A DNA stretch of 64,000 bases from positions 248,001 to 312,000 of the forward strand of contig NZ_JACDUT010000004.1 in assembly GCF_013761245.1 (NCBI RefSeq), read 5' to 3'. This document shows positions 20,040 through 31,007 of this stretch, one piece after another (position 1 is the first letter of the stretch; every line of letters begins with the position of its first letter). The position numbers and the translations under genes were made by a program. The notes beneath the pieces were generated by a model. That model did not search any database and had not been told where the DNA came from. It was given only the letters and a program-made list of their open reading frames with translations. This stretch comes from Thermaerobacillus caldiproteolyticus. GTDB taxonomy: Bacteria > Bacillota > Bacilli > Bacillales > Anoxybacillaceae.

Positions 20040-20780
20040 ATGTTATATCTTCATGATATTTGGGTCAATTGGTTTGAAGGAGAAGAGAACGGATACAATG
20101 TTTGCCATTTTCATGAATGGCGGAAAGATGATCAAGTCGAACTATTAGACCAAGTGCCGCTACTGAAAGTTTCCTCTGCGTTATTTGATTATATTGAAAA
20201 CAGTTTATCGGAAATTCCACAGCCACTTCTTGATGATGTATACCAGAAAGCGTATGTACGTAAAAATCATGAGCGAATTCAGCTTGACTATTGTTTCGTT
20301 ATTACAGATGGAACAGGGATTCTTGCCATTGATACGATTGGCTACAATATTCCGATTCGCAAAAGCCGGCTCATTCCAAGACAAGAGCAACTCGTATATG
20401 AAATGGTAGCTGAGCAACAAGAAGAACAATACCCGTTACCTACGTATAAAAAAGAGCATCATATTTTGTCACCATCTCCGCAGCTTATGAGCGGATTAAC
20501 ACGAAAAGAACGCCAATTGAAGCAACTGTTATTTATGGCACTTGATCAGCTTCATTCCATGAAAAACGTCGCTGAAGTACGTTATTGGTATACGGAGTGG
20601 GCACCTCACAAATATCCTTCGATTCAACAAATGTCGTTTGAAGAAGCATGGCAACATTTATATGAGGAAACGAAGTACGGCTGGTCGGAAAAACATGTGC
20701 AATTATGCGAAAAACTCATAAAAGGCCAGCCATTTTTTGAAAAGTTATGGGAAATGGAACAAGAGCCAAAAGTGAATTAA
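20040..20780 (+). CDS. yjbA: YjbA family protein (UPF0736)
   Basis: 246-residue soluble protein starting [16 protein letters not shown], typical of UPF0736/YjbA. Function unknown. ATG at 20040 has GTGAGGGG upstream; an earlier in-frame ATG at 20025 is inside the RBS region. It converges on trpS with a shared terminator, in the B. subtilis yjbA-trpS order; the app operon that precedes yjbA in B. subtilis is absent. Confidence 0.85.
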   Translation: MLYLHDIWVNWFEGEENGYNVCHFHEWRKDDQVELLDQVPLLKVSSALFDYIENSLSEIPQPLLDDVYQKAYVRKNHERIQLDYCFVITDGTGILAIDTIGYNIPIRKSRLIPRQEQLVYEMVAEQQEEQYPLPTYKKEHHILSPSPQLMSGLTRKERQLKQLLFMALDQLHSMKNVAEVRYWYTEWAPHKYPSIQQMSFEEAWQHLYEETKYGWSEKHVQLCEKLIKGQPFFEKLWEMEQEPKVN

Positions 20781-20809
20781 AAAGCAAGCCGCAAATAGGC
20801 TTGCTTTTT
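20780..20809. terminator. Bidirectional terminator, yjbA / trpS
   Basis: AAAAGCAAGCC / GGCTTGCTTTT with 7-nt loop; A and T tracts on both sides serve both convergent genes. Confidence 0.88.
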
Positions 20810-20810
20810 G

Positions 20811-21812
<1,002 letters not shown>

Positions 21813-21833
21813 TTACACTATACATATAAATAG

Positions 21834-22097
21834 AAAGGTCCTACCTCCCGCTCAATTAGGGACGATAGGACCGCGTTGCCACCCTAGTTATTGTACTTCA
21901 CGTACAATCGCTCTGTTCCATGCTATTTTTGCATGGCACCTTTGTAACGCAAGGCAGACGTCCAAGCCTACTCCCAGTTCAGCTTGGATGCTCGAAAGCC
22001 CATTCCATATTGCTAGCCGCTTGTTCGCACCACCCACAAGCTCTCTGCATGCATCGCAATATGTACTATTCTTTCTCATCGCATTCTCTCTATTGTA
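21834..22097 (-). promoter_or_regulatory. T-box riboswitch (Trp) in the trpS leader
   Basis: Read on the reverse strand, the leader holds the T-box core AGGGTGGCAACGCGG (21885-21871), followed by a competing terminator with arms near 21859-21872 and 21837-21850. Upstream lies a long Stem I with AGCAATATGGAATGGGC; TGG followed by A is the likely tryptophan specifier. Uncharged tRNA-Trp would stabilise the antiterminator and raise trpS expression. Exact Stem I limits are approximate. Confidence 0.88.
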
Positions 22098-22103
22098 CTC
22101 TTC

Positions 22104-22132
22104 ATTTTAACTTATACCTATCTTTTATGCAA
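22104..22132 (-). promoter_or_regulatory. Promoter of the trpS T-box transcript
   Basis: Reverse strand TTGCAT (22132-22127), 17-bp spacer, TAAAAT (22109-22104), placing the start a few bases before the T-box Stem I. Confidence 0.7.
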
Positions 22133-22701
22133 GAATGATACACAATTAAGAATTATTGCATAAAACAAATCATTTAGAGCTAGGATAATATTATATTAAA
22201 AATGATCTATCTTATTTCCTCATTTAAACACGAATAATTGTCTTTATTTCAAACTGTTTTTTAATAATATATGATTTATTGATAAAATTATTTTATAAAA
22301 ATATATGCTCAAAAAAGTTGTTGATAGTCTGTAAATGTAAAGTAAAAAAAAACAGAATGTAAACGCTTTAATATTAATTTTGTAAATTTTTTTCATTTAC
22401 ATTTATCAAAAAACACTATAAAATGCTAATTAACTAAAAACATAAATAATTTAAAGCAAAACAAAATTCAGAAAATAGGTGTAAAAAATTCTTTTCAAAT
22501 ATATTAATAACATTTATAATAGGGTTTGGATAAAATATTCTGATAAATCAGAAGGTATAGATTTTGTTTTCATAAAATTATACATAACATTGTGATGGCT
22601 AACATGGTTATACGATGTAAACAAGCAACTTCATTAACAAAAGTTCCACGTTTTTACGTAGAGCTTTTGAACATAAAATAATTTTTTTAGGGGGGAAATT
22701 T
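22133..22701 (+). other. Long AT-rich control region of opp
   Basis: About 560 bp without a gene. Candidate SigmaA promoter: TTTACA (22396-22401), 17 bp, TAAAAT (22419-22424), implying a leader near 270 nt. Just upstream, 22357-22372 fits the CcpA cre consensus with one mismatch. Two 15-mers (22463-22477 and 22565-22579) match the CodY box AATTTTCWGAAAATT at 12 of 15 positions each. TTCTGA-TAAA-TCAGAA forms a small hairpin near 22540. All are suggestive only, given the base composition. Confidence 0.4.
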
Positions 22702-24348
22702 ATGAAGAAAAGGCTTTCCATTCTTTTTAGCTTAATGCTAGTGTTAAGTCTTTTCCTTTCCGCCTGTGGCGGTTTCGAGAAGAAAAACGAATCCGCTGGC
22801 GATAAAGGAAAAGATGGGGACAAAGCGGCTAATGTCCCACAAGAATTGCATGTGAACATTAAAACAGAACCATTCTCACTAAACCCAGGTTTAGCAAATG
22901 ATTCCGTTTCTGCTAACGTATTGTATCAAACATTTGAAGGATTAACTCGTATTAAAGATGGCAAACCTGAGTTAGCGATGGCAGAAAGCTACAAAGTTTC
23001 TGATGATCAAAAAACATACACATTTAAATTGCGCGACGCAAAATGGACAAACGGTGACCCAGTTACCGCAAAAGACTTCGAATATGCGTGGAAATGGGCA
23101 TTAGATCCAAAAAATCAATCACAATATGCTTATCAGCTTTATTACATTAAAAATGCTCAAGCCTATAATGAAGGAAAAGCAAAAGCGGAAGATGTTGGTG
23201 TGAAAGCAATTGACGACAAAACGTTACAAGTTACGCTTGAGAACCCAACACCTTATTTCTTAGAATTAACTGCGTTCTATACGTATTTCCCAGTAAATAG
23301 CAAAATTGCTCAGCAAAATCCAAAATGGTATACAAACGCTGGCGACCAGTATACTTCTAACGGACCATTCAAGATGGTTAGTTGGGAACACAATAACAAA
23401 ATCGTTCTTGAAAAGAACGAAAATTACTGGGATGCAAAAACCGTAAAATTAACAAAAATTGAAATGGTTATGGTCAATGATACCAACACGGAGCTTTCGA
23501 TGTTTAATAATGGTGAACTAGATTGGGCAGGTATGCCTACTGGCCAATTGCCACCAGACTCTTTACCAAAATTAAAAGAGGAAGGTAAATTACACGTTCA
23601 ACCAATTGCTGGTACTTACTGGTATAAATTTAATACAGAAAAGCCACCGTTGAACAATGTCAACATTCGTAAAGCTCTTGCGTATGCGATCGATCGTGAA
23701 GCGATTGTTAAAAACGTATCAAAAGGCGAACAAATTCCGGCTATGGCTGCTGTACCACCGACGATGTTCCCTGAAAACAAAAAAGGGTATTTTAAAGATA
23801 ACGATGTAAAAAAAGCAAAAGAGTACTTGAAAAAAGGTCTCCAAGAGCTTGGATTAAAAGATGTAAAAGATTTACCGCCAATTACACTATCATATAATAC
23901 CGATGATGCACATGCAAAAATTGCCCAAGCAGTTCAAGATATGTGGAAGAAAAACTTAGGTATTGAAGTAAAACTTGAGAATGCCGAGTGGGCTGTTTAC
24001 ATTGATAAATTACACTCTGGCGACTATCAAATCGGCCGTATGGGATGGTTAGGCGACTTTAACGATCCAATCAACTTCCTAGAGTTGTTCCGTGACAAAA
24101 AGGGCGGAAACAACGATACAAACTGGGAAAATCCGAAATATAAACAATTGTTAATCGATTCTCAAAAACAAACGGACCCTGAAAAACGTAAAGAACTGCT
24201 AAAAGAAGCAGAGGCCATTTTAATGGATGAAATGCCGGTTGCACCAATTTATTTCTATACAAATACTTGGGTTCAAAAAGATAACTTAAAAGGTGTAGAA
24301 ATGTCAGGTCTTGGTGATGTCCAGTTTAAATGGGCGTATTTTAAATAA
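22702..24348 (+). CDS. oppA: Oligopeptide ABC transporter, substrate-binding lipoprotein OppA
   Basis: Captures extracellular oligopeptides. The 548-residue precursor has a lipoprotein signal ending LSAC (Cys22) followed by a charged linker, then a family 5 solute-binding domain ([36 protein letters not shown]). The RBS AGGGGGGAAA is strong. First gene of oppABCDF; a 14-bp hairpin after it may raise OppA over the membrane and ATPase subunits. In bacilli Opp also imports signalling peptides linked to sporulation and competence. Confidence 0.96.
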   Translation: MKKRLSILFSLMLVLSLFLSACGGFEKKNESAGDKGKDGDKAANVPQELHVNIKTEPFSLNPGLANDSVSANVLYQTFEGLTRIKDGKPELAMAESYKVSDDQKTYTFKLRDAKWTNGDPVTAKDFEYAWKWALDPKNQSQYAYQLYYIKNAQAYNEGKAKAEDVGVKAIDDKTLQVTLENPTPYFLELTAFYTYFPVNSKIAQQNPKWYTNAGDQYTSNGPFKMVSWEHNNKIVLEKNENYWDAKTVKLTKIEMVMVNDTNTELSMFNNGELDWAGMPTGQLPPDSLPKLKEEGKLHVQPIAGTYWYKFNTEKPPLNNVNIRKALAYAIDREAIVKNVSKGEQIPAMAAVPPTMFPENKKGYFKDNDVKKAKEYLKKGLQELGLKDVKDLPPITLSYNTDDAHAKIAQAVQDMWKKNLGIEVKLENAEWAVYIDKLHSGDYQIGRMGWLGDFNDPINFLELFRDKKGGNNDTNWENPKYKQLLIDSQKQTDPEKRKELLKEAEAILMDEMPVAPIYFYTNTWVQKDNLKGVEMSGLGDVQFKWAYFK

Positions 24349-24370
24349 AATCGTACGCAGTGAAAGAAAA

Positions 24371-24402
24371 GAAGGTATATGAGGGAGGCCTCATATACCT
24401 TC
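24371..24402 (+). other. Perfect hairpin between oppA and oppB
   Basis: GAAGGTATATGAGG pairs with its exact complement CCTCATATACCTTC around a GAGG tetraloop. No T tract follows, so it is more likely an mRNA stabiliser or processing site protecting the oppA 3' end than a full terminator. Confidence 0.7.
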
Positions 24403-24446
24403 ATTTCCTGTTAAGGTATTTTCAAGAAAATGGAGGTGTAGGAAAT

Positions 24447-25382
24447 TTGTTGAGATATATAAGCAAACGTTTGCTTTACATTCTTATGACCTTATTTTTA
24501 ATTGTTACAGTGACATTCTTTTTAATGCGGGCTGCTCCGGGAGGACCGTTCTCGAGTGAAAAACAGGTTCCACCGGAAATTGAAAAAAACTTAAATGAAT
24601 TTTATGGGTTAGATCGCCCTTGGTATAACCAATACTTTGATTATTTAGTTTCCATTGCAAAATGGGATTTCGGTCCTTCATTTAAATATAAAGGACAAAC
24701 GGTGAACGATTTAATTAACGAGGGCTTTCCAGTATCATTTTTCCTTGGAATGGAATCATTGTTGTTAGCGATAAGTATTGGGGTTTTATTAGGAATTATT
24801 GCAGCACTGAACCATAATAAATGGCAAGATTACACTGCGATGGTGCTCGCGGTGTTGGGAATTTCCGTTCCAAGTTTCATTATGGCGTCTATTTTACAAT
24901 ACTTTTTAGCGATTAAATTGGGCTTGTTTCCAGTTGCGCGTTGGGAGTCTTTACAGCATACTGTTTTACCAGCACTTGCTCTTGCAGCGACGCCGATGGC
25001 GTTTATTGCCCGTTTAACTCGCTCAAGTATGTTAGAAGTATTGAGCAATGATTATATTAGAACGGCGAAAGCAAAAGGGCTCTCAAGAGGTCAAATTACG
25101 GTGAAGCATGCTGTTCGTAATGCGTTATTACCGGTTGTAACATATCTTGGACCTTTGTCTGCACAAATTTTAACGGGTAGTTTCGTTATCGAAAAGATCT
25201 TCGGTATCCCTGGTCTTGGAAGCCATTTTGTAACAAGTATTTCTAACCGCGATTATACAACGATTATGGGAGTCACTGTGTTTTACAGCATTCTGTTATT
25301 AGTGGCTGTTCTTCTAGTTGATATTGCCTATGGCTTTATTGACCCACGTATTAAGTTAGCTGGTGGTAAGAAAGGAGAGTAA
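24447..25382 (+). CDS. oppB: Oligopeptide ABC transporter permease OppB
   Basis: Inner-membrane permease, 311 aa, with an N-terminal helix ([20 protein letters not shown]) and five further membrane segments; the EAA-type loop [16 protein letters not shown] contacts the ATPases. I chose the TTG at 24447, 9 bp after GGAGGT; this gives exactly the B. subtilis OppB length. An upstream in-frame ATG at 24360 would run through the oppA-oppB hairpin. Confidence 0.92.
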   Translation: MLRYISKRLLYILMTLFLIVTVTFFLMRAAPGGPFSSEKQVPPEIEKNLNEFYGLDRPWYNQYFDYLVSIAKWDFGPSFKYKGQTVNDLINEGFPVSFFLGMESLLLAISIGVLLGIIAALNHNKWQDYTAMVLAVLGISVPSFIMASILQYFLAIKLGLFPVARWESLQHTVLPALALAATPMAFIARLTRSSMLEVLSNDYIRTAKAKGLSRGQITVKHAVRNALLPVVTYLGPLSAQILTGSFVIEKIFGIPGLGSHFVTSISNRDYTTIMGVTVFYSILLLVAVLLVDIAYGFIDPRIKLAGGKKGE

Positions 25383-25384
25383 TC

Positions 25385-26302
25385 ATGCAGCAAATTCCTA
25401 AAGAGATGTTTCAGCCGGCGATAGCAGATAGTAGGGAAGCTGAAAAAATATCAAAACCAAGCTTGTCATTTTGGAAAGATGTTTTCATACGTTTTCGTAA
25501 AAATAAACTAGCGATGTTTGGATTAGTTTTATTAATCCTTTTAGTGTTCATGGCCATTTTTGGTCCGCATATGACAAAATATGACTATGCAACGAATGAC
25601 TTAATGAATACGAACCAGCCGCCGTCTTCCAAACATTGGTTTGGTACGGACGAGCTTGGGCGCGATATATTTGCACGTACATGGTATGGTGCCCGTGTTT
25701 CTTTATTTATCGGATTGTCAGCGGCGTTGATTGATTTATTCATTGGGGTGCTTTGGGGCGGCATTGCTGGTTATCGCGGCGGTAAAACGGATGAAGTTAT
25801 GATGCGCATTGCTGATGTTTTATATGGGGTCCCTTACTTACTTTTAGTCATTTTGTTAATGGTTATTCTCGGACAAGGATTAGGGACAATGATTCTAGCA
25901 ATGACAATTACCGGGTGGATTAACATGGCCCGTATTGTTCGCGGACAAGTGCTGCAACTGAAAAATCAGGAATATGTTCTGGCAGCGCAAACGCTTGGCG
26001 CAAGTACATCAAGAATAATGTTTAAACATTTAATTCCGAATGCAATGGGCTCGATTCTTGTTACGATGACATTATCAGTTCCTACCGCAATTTTTACAGA
26101 GGCGTTTTTAAGTTATTTAGGATTAGGTGTTCCGCAACCTTTGGCAAGTTGGGGAACAATGGCTTCAGATGGGGTACAAGCATTACAGTATTATCCGTGG
26201 CGTCTGTTTTTCCCAGCTACATTTATTTGCTTGACGATTTTTGCGTTTAATGTAGTTGGGGACGGATTACGCGATGCATTAGATCCAAGATTACGTAAGT
26301 AA
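25385..26302 (+). CDS. oppC: Oligopeptide ABC transporter permease OppC
   Basis: Second permease, 305 aa. N-terminal cytoplasmic tail, first helix FGLVLLILLVFMAIFGPHM, the typical HWFGTDELGRDIFARTWYGA segment and EAA loop EYVLAAQTLGASTSRIMF. Two bp after oppB with RBS AAAGGAG, so coupled. Confidence 0.95.
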   Translation: MQQIPKEMFQPAIADSREAEKISKPSLSFWKDVFIRFRKNKLAMFGLVLLILLVFMAIFGPHMTKYDYATNDLMNTNQPPSSKHWFGTDELGRDIFARTWYGARVSLFIGLSAALIDLFIGVLWGGIAGYRGGKTDEVMMRIADVLYGVPYLLLVILLMVILGQGLGTMILAMTITGWINMARIVRGQVLQLKNQEYVLAAQTLGASTSRIMFKHLIPNAMGSILVTMTLSVPTAIFTEAFLSYLGLGVPQPLASWGTMASDGVQALQYYPWRLFFPATFICLTIFAFNVVGDGLRDALDPRLRK

Positions 26303-26313
26303 GGTGTGAGAAG

Positions 26314-27381
26314 ATGGAAAAACTGTTGGAAGTGAAAAATTTAGAAGTCTCGTTTCAAACGTATGGTGGAGAGGTACAAGCCGTTCGCGGTGTAAGTTTT
26401 CATCTAAATAAAGGCGAAACATTAGCAATTGTGGGTGAATCAGGCTCTGGAAAAAGCGTCACTTCCCAAACCATTATGCGCCTTATTCCAACTCCACCTG
26501 GAAAAATTAAAAGTGGTCAAATTATATTTAATGGGGAAGATCTTGTCAAAAAAACAGATAAAGAAATGGAACAAATTCGCGGGAAAGAGATCGGGATGAT
26601 TTTTCAAGACCCGATGACATCATTAAATCCAACGATGAAAGTCGGTCATCAGATTATGGAGGTTTTGATTAAACATCAAAAAATGTCCAAGTCAGCTGCA
26701 AAAGAACGGGCTATTGAATTGTTACGACTCGTTGGAATTCCAATGCCGGAAAAGCGTGTGAACCAATATCCTCACGAGTTTTCCGGGGGGATGAGACAAC
26801 GGGCAATGATCGCAGTTGCTTTAGCTTCGAACCCGAAGCTATTAATTGCGGATGAACCGACAACTGCTTTGGACGTAACAATTCAGGCGCAAATTTTAGA
26901 ATTGATGAAAGATTTACAGAAGAAAACAGGGACGTCCATTATCTTTATTACCCATGACTTAGGGGTAGTAGCCAACGTAGCCGATCGTGTTGCTGTTATG
27001 TATGCAGGGAAAATCGTTGAAATGGGCACGGTTGATGAAATTTTTTACGACCCAAGACATCCTTACACTTGGGGATTGCTTGCTTCCATGCCGAGCCTTG
27101 ACAGCGATGACCAGACGGAATTAGCAGCGATTCCAGGCTCCCCGCCAGATTTAACGAATCCGCCAAAGGGAGATGCGTTTGCTCCGCGCAATCCATACGC
27201 GATGAAGATAGACTTTGAGATGGAACCGCCGATGTTTAAAGTTTCTGATACGCACTATGCAGCAACATGGCTGCTTCATCCAGATGCACCAAAAGTGGAA
27301 CCGCCTGAAGCTGTAAAAAAACGCTTGCGTAAACTCTCCTCTAATTATGAGAAACCTGTCGTTGTAAAGGAGAGTGAGTAA
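26314..27381 (+). CDS. oppD: Oligopeptide ABC transporter ATPase OppD
   Basis: 355-residue ABC ATPase. Walker A GESGSGKS (41-48), signature FSGGMRQR near 155, Walker B LLIADEPTTALD near 178 and the C-terminal oligopeptide transporter extension after about residue 235. Works with OppF on the OppBC pore. Confidence 0.95.
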   Translation: MEKLLEVKNLEVSFQTYGGEVQAVRGVSFHLNKGETLAIVGESGSGKSVTSQTIMRLIPTPPGKIKSGQIIFNGEDLVKKTDKEMEQIRGKEIGMIFQDPMTSLNPTMKVGHQIMEVLIKHQKMSKSAAKERAIELLRLVGIPMPEKRVNQYPHEFSGGMRQRAMIAVALASNPKLLIADEPTTALDVTIQAQILELMKDLQKKTGTSIIFITHDLGVVANVADRVAVMYAGKIVEMGTVDEIFYDPRHPYTWGLLASMPSLDSDDQTELAAIPGSPPDLTNPPKGDAFAPRNPYAMKIDFEMEPPMFKVSDTHYAATWLLHPDAPKVEPPEAVKKRLRKLSSNYEKPVVVKESE

Positions 27382-27383
27382 AA

Positions 27384-28322
27384 ATGGCAGAAAAACAAAA
27401 ACTGATTGAAATAAAAAACTTGAAGCAATATTTCAATGTAGGAAAAGGAAACGTTATTAAAGCAGTTGATGGCTTAACATTTGATATTTATAAAGGCGAG
27501 ACGCTGGGATTAGTAGGGGAATCCGGCTGCGGTAAATCAACAACGGGGCGAACGATTATCGGATTATATAAAGCGACAGAAGGAGAAGTACTTTTTAATG
27601 GTGTAAATGTGCACGCTAAAAAGTCAGCGAAAGAGTTAAAAACACTGAAGCGAAAAATGCAAATGATTTTCCAAGATCCATATGCATCGCTCAATCCGCG
27701 CATGACGGTGGCTGATATTATCGCGGAAGGAATCGATATTCACGGTCTTGCGAAAACGAGAGAGGAGCGGATGCAACGCGTATATGAACTTCTTGAGACG
27801 GTTGGATTAAATCGCGAGCATGCGAACCGCTATCCGCATGAATTCTCGGGGGGACAGCGCCAACGCATTGGGATCGCGCGCGCCTTAGCAGTCGAGCCGG
27901 AATTTATTATTGCCGACGAGCCGATTTCGGCACTGGACGTTTCGATTCAGGCGCAAGTCGTAAACTTAATGAAAAAGTTACAGCGTGAAAAAGGATTAAC
28001 CTATTTATTTATTGCCCATGACCTTTCGATGGTAAAATATATTAGCGACCGCATTGGTGTGATGTATTTCGGGAAAATGGTAGAATTGGCGGATGCTGAT
28101 GAGCTATATCGCAATCCAATTCATCCATATACGAAAGCGTTATTGTCTGCGATCCCGCTTCCAGACCCAGAAACGGAGCGGACGCGTCAGCGAATTGTTT
28201 ATGACCGATCCCAACATAACTATAAGGAAGGGGAAGAACTGCAATTCCGCGAAATTACACCAGGTCATTTTGTTTTATGCTCTGAAGCGGAATATGAAAA
28301 GTATAAAACAATGTATACGTAA
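27384..28322 (+). CDS. oppF: Oligopeptide ABC transporter ATPase OppF
   Basis: 312-residue ABC ATPase with Walker A GESGCGKS (45-52), signature FSGGQRQRIGIA and Walker B FIIADEPISALD. Starts 2 bp after oppD and ends the operon at a strong terminator. Confidence 0.95.
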   Translation: MAEKQKLIEIKNLKQYFNVGKGNVIKAVDGLTFDIYKGETLGLVGESGCGKSTTGRTIIGLYKATEGEVLFNGVNVHAKKSAKELKTLKRKMQMIFQDPYASLNPRMTVADIIAEGIDIHGLAKTREERMQRVYELLETVGLNREHANRYPHEFSGGQRQRIGIARALAVEPEFIIADEPISALDVSIQAQVVNLMKKLQREKGLTYLFIAHDLSMVKYISDRIGVMYFGKMVELADADELYRNPIHPYTKALLSAIPLPDPETERTRQRIVYDRSQHNYKEGEELQFREITPGHFVLCSEAEYEKYKTMYT

Positions 28323-28352
28323 AAAACGATCTCGTTAACGAGATCGTTTTTA
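28322..28352 (+). terminator. Terminator of opp
   Basis: AAAAACGATCTCG / CGAGATCGTTTTT with TTAA loop. Confidence 0.9.
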
Positions 28353-28378
28353 TTATAAAGTATAAATGCTGAAAGAAA

Positions 28379-28490
28379 ATTGGCTAGCTCTCTTATGTCA
28401 AACCAACTCACTCTAAAGCGAAAAAACGTTTATGTGTGCAGAGCATTTGACTTGGAGAGCTACTCGACTGCCTTTGCTTTTCTTATTGTT
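28379..28490 (+). repeat. Possible decayed intergenic repeat, copy B
   Basis: Contains GGCTAGCTCTC and ends TTTGCTTTTCTTATT, matching the outer words of the family seen at 14.8 and 42.2 kb, but its middle is unrecognisable. Low confidence. Confidence 0.3.
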
Positions 28491-28668
28491 TTTTTCCTCC
28501 TACTAGCTTCCAACCTGCTTGTGTTTTCATCGATTGTTCAACGTTTTCCATTCGTTTTGAACCACCAAACACTTTTTCACCAATCCCATTGGCAATGACG
28601 CCCATTAAGGCGGTGATTCCAATGACTAATACCCCTATAGTCACAAGGTCAATGAAATATTGTGCCAT
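28483..28668 (-). CDS. Small single-helix membrane protein, unrecognised
   Basis: 61 aa: hydrophobic segment LVTIGVLVIGITALMGVIAN (about 9-28) followed by a basic tail (GGSKRMENVEQSMKTQAGWK). A clear RBS (GGGAGG, 8 bp before ATG) supports it. Its stop lies inside the decayed repeat. It stands where yjbB/yjbC occur in B. subtilis but resembles neither. Confidence 0.62.
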   Translation of the reverse strand: MAQYFIDLVTIGVLVIGITALMGVIANGIGEKVFGGSKRMENVEQSMKTQAGWKLVGGKKQ

Positions 28669-28806
28669 GTCAAATTCCTCCCATTAATAAGCCAACTGCT
28701 CCCATTTTTTATTGTAGATGATTTCCTTTCTTAGTGGAAGTCTTTAGGAAAACAAATTGGCAAAATCGATGGCTTTTCGAAAAAATATACCTTTCTTCTC
28801 ACTTTT

Positions 28807-28823
28807 ATTGTATAATATACAAT
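28807..28823. promoter_or_regulatory. 17-bp palindrome over the probable spx -10
   Basis: ATTGTATAATATACAAT is a perfect inverted repeat with 8-bp arms about A28815, and contains TATAAT. It is about 105 bp before spx. B. subtilis spx has promoters repressed by PerR and YodB; this could be such an operator, but I cannot name the regulator. Confidence 0.45.
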
Positions 28824-28927
28824 GTAAAAGTAATTTCAATTTATGATTGCTACTTAGTGATCGCTAGCATAGAAGAAGGTTTATATATATGTATGGCAAG
28901 TGATCTTGTCGAAGGGGAGTGAGAATT

Positions 28928-29326
28928 ATGGTGACTTTGTACACTTCACCTAGTTGCACATCATGCCGCAAAGCGAAAGCATGGTTAGAAGAACATAATA
29001 TTCCGTATGTAGAACGGAATATTTTTTCTGAACCGTTAACGATTGAGGAGATTAAAGAAATTCTCCGCATGACAGAAACGGGGACGGACGAGATTATTTC
29101 AACAAGATCGAAAATCTTTCAAAAGCTTAACATTAATCTTGAATCGTTGCCGCTTCAGGAGTTATACGAGCTCATTCAACAAAATCCTGGTATTTTAAGA
29201 AGACCGATTATTATTGATGAGAAGCGGCTTCAAGTTGGTTATAACGAAGATGAGATTCGCCGATTCTTGCCGCGGAAAGTTCGTGCTTATCAACTTCGCG
29301 AAGCGCAACGCCTTGTCAACGGATAA
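28928..29326 (+). CDS. spx: Redox-sensing global regulator Spx
   Basis: ArsC-fold protein that binds the RNA polymerase alpha C-terminal domain and reprograms transcription under disulfide or heat stress. The 132 residues include the redox switch Cys10-T-S-Cys13, Gly52 (alpha contact) and Arg92. RBS GAAGGGGAG precedes ATG 28928; the upstream in-frame ATG at 28919 lies inside it. MecA and SpxH, which influence its stability, are both nearby in the window. Confidence 0.96.
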   Translation: MVTLYTSPSCTSCRKAKAWLEEHNIPYVERNIFSEPLTIEEIKEILRMTETGTDEIISTRSKIFQKLNINLESLPLQELYELIQQNPGILRRPIIIDEKRLQVGYNEDEIRRFLPRKVRAYQLREAQRLVNG

Positions 29327-29327
29327 A

Positions 29328-29363
29328 AAAACTTCTACATGGGTACCCATGTAGAAGTTTTTT
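29328..29363. terminator. Bidirectional terminator, spx / terC
   Basis: Perfect palindrome AAAACTTCTACATGGGTACC and its complement, flanked by A and T runs, ending convergent genes. Confidence 0.9.
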
Positions 29364-29370
29364 CGCATCT

Positions 29371-30042
29371 TCATGATGTCCAGCGATGAGCTTTTTTCCA
29401 ATTGATAATGAATCCAAGGCATACAATCAGTATCGTGGTGATAAAGGGAAAGGCCGAGCGAAGTGAATCCATTTCACCATATACATGCTGGATTTGTTGC
29501 TCTTCTGTGATCATTTTTCCAGCGGTATAGGCTAAAATCGCTGCACCGATATAAATAAGAAAAGGAAAGCGTTCCATTGAATAGAGAATGATTTTACTGC
29601 CTAAAATGATAATCGGAACAGAAATTAAAAAACCAAAAATCACAAGAGATGTACGACCGCCTGCTGCCCCAGCGATTGCAATTACGTTATCTAATCCCAT
29701 CACAATATCTGCTGTAACAATCGTCTGTACCGCTTTCCAAAGCGAAGTCTCAGGCTTTACGTGAGCAGCAGTATCTTCTTTTTGAATTAAAAGCTTTAAA
29801 GAAATCCAGAGTAAGATGAATCCACCGATAAATTGTAAAAAAGGGATTTTTAATAAAACCACAACTATAGCTGTGAGAAAAATGCGGACCACGATCGCTA
29901 GCGTCGTTCCGAGAACAATCGCTGTATTTCGTTTATGCTCCGGTAAATTGCGACTTGCTAGAGCGATTACAACCGCATTGTCTCCGCCAAGAATGATATC
30001 AATGCTAATAATGAGAAGAATGGATGTGATATATTCATTCAT
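29371..30042 (-). CDS. yjbE: TerC family membrane protein, YjbE-like
   Basis: 223-residue integral membrane protein with about seven helices and the two TerC signature segments GGDNAVVIAL and GLDNVIAIAG, whose Asp-Asn pairs suit metal handling. Related Bacillus TerC proteins export manganese to load secreted enzymes. I chose the ATG at 30042 behind GCGAGGGAC. No yybP-ykoY manganese riboswitch is visible upstream. Position between spx and mecA matches yjbE. Confidence 0.88.
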   Translation of the reverse strand: MNEYITSILLIISIDIILGGDNAVVIALASRNLPEHKRNTAIVLGTTLAIVVRIFLTAIVVVLLKIPFLQFIGGFILLWISLKLLIQKEDTAAHVKPETSLWKAVQTIVTADIVMGLDNVIAIAGAAGGRTSLVIFGFLISVPIIILGSKIILYSMERFPFLIYIGAAILAYTAGKMITEEQQIQHVYGEMDSLRSAFPFITTILIVCLGFIINWKKAHRWTS

Positions 30043-30259
30043 ACATGTCCCTCGCTTTTTTCCCTTCAACATCATTATAGTAGGGCATGTCTTATTTCAT
30101 AACCAATTTTTTAAAAATGGGGGTTTTTTTATTTCCCTTCTGACGTTTTTTATCATAAAATAGAAGTACAAGACATAATCTTGTATTTAAAGAGAATTTT
30201 CTCGGGGGTAAAAAAATCCCTTCAACTTTAGCCTTTATTAGGAAGGGAGAGTTTACAAA

Positions 30260-30937
30260 ATGGAGATGGAACGCATTAATGAGCATACGGTCAAATTTTA
30301 TATTTCGTATGTTGATATAGAAGAACGCGGTTTTGACCGAGAAGAAATTTGGTATAACCGCGAGCGCAGTGAAGAACTGTTTTGGGAAATGATGGATGAA
30401 GTTCATAGTGAAGGGGATTTTTCGCTTGAAGGGCCGCTTTGGATTCAAGTACAAGCGCTTGACAAGGGGCTTGAAGTATTAGTGACAAAGGCGCAGTTAT
30501 CAAAGGATGGAAGCAAGCTTGAACTTCCGCTTCCAGAAGAAAAGGTACGTGATTTTCCGGTTGATGAAAAAATCGAGGAGCTGCTTGACCATCATTTCCA
30601 TATTGAACGAAGACATGATACATTCTTAGAAGAAGATGACGAGGTGCTTCACTTTACCATTTGTTTTAAAGATATTGAAGATATGATCGCTTTAGCGCAT
30701 CGTGCTGATTTTACTCATCTAAAAAACCGCCTCTTTTTCTTTGAAGGTCGCTACTACTTATTTGTTGAATTTAATGATGAGGACTACACGGAACATGAGA
30801 TTGATAACTGGTTAAGCCTATTGCTAGAGTACGGTACTGATTCGCAAGTAACGATTTACCGTTTGGAGGAATACGGAAAGGAAATTATTCACGAGAATGC
30901 GTTAGCGACATTGGCTCATCATTTTCCGTTAACATAA
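30260..30937 (+). CDS. mecA: Adaptor protein MecA
   Basis: ClpC adaptor that delivers ComK and other substrates to ClpCP; in B. subtilis it also binds Spx. The 225 residues show the N-terminal substrate-binding part (MEMERINEHTVKFYISYVDI; EELFWEMMDEV) and the C-terminal ClpC-binding domain (ALAHRADFTHLKNRLFFFEG). The linker is highly acidic (EEDDE). RBS GGAAGGGAGAG. Monocistronic, ending at a terminator. Confidence 0.95.
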   Translation: MEMERINEHTVKFYISYVDIEERGFDREEIWYNRERSEELFWEMMDEVHSEGDFSLEGPLWIQVQALDKGLEVLVTKAQLSKDGSKLELPLPEEKVRDFPVDEKIEELLDHHFHIERRHDTFLEEDDEVLHFTICFKDIEDMIALAHRADFTHLKNRLFFFEGRYYLFVEFNDEDYTEHEIDNWLSLLLEYGTDSQVTIYRLEEYGKEIIHENALATLAHHFPLT

Positions 30938-30972
30938 AAGCCGATTTCAGCTTGTTGAAATCGGCTTTTTCT
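30936..30972 (+). terminator. Terminator of mecA
   Basis: AAAAGCCGATTTCA / TGAAATCGGCTTTTT. Confidence 0.9.
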
Positions 30973-31007
30973 TCGGTGATATTTATAAATGACTAGGGTG
31001 AAAATCA

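Noticed and set aside
30043-30259. yybP-ykoY manganese riboswitch before the TerC gene
   Set aside because: Conserved loop sequences are absent in the short leader.
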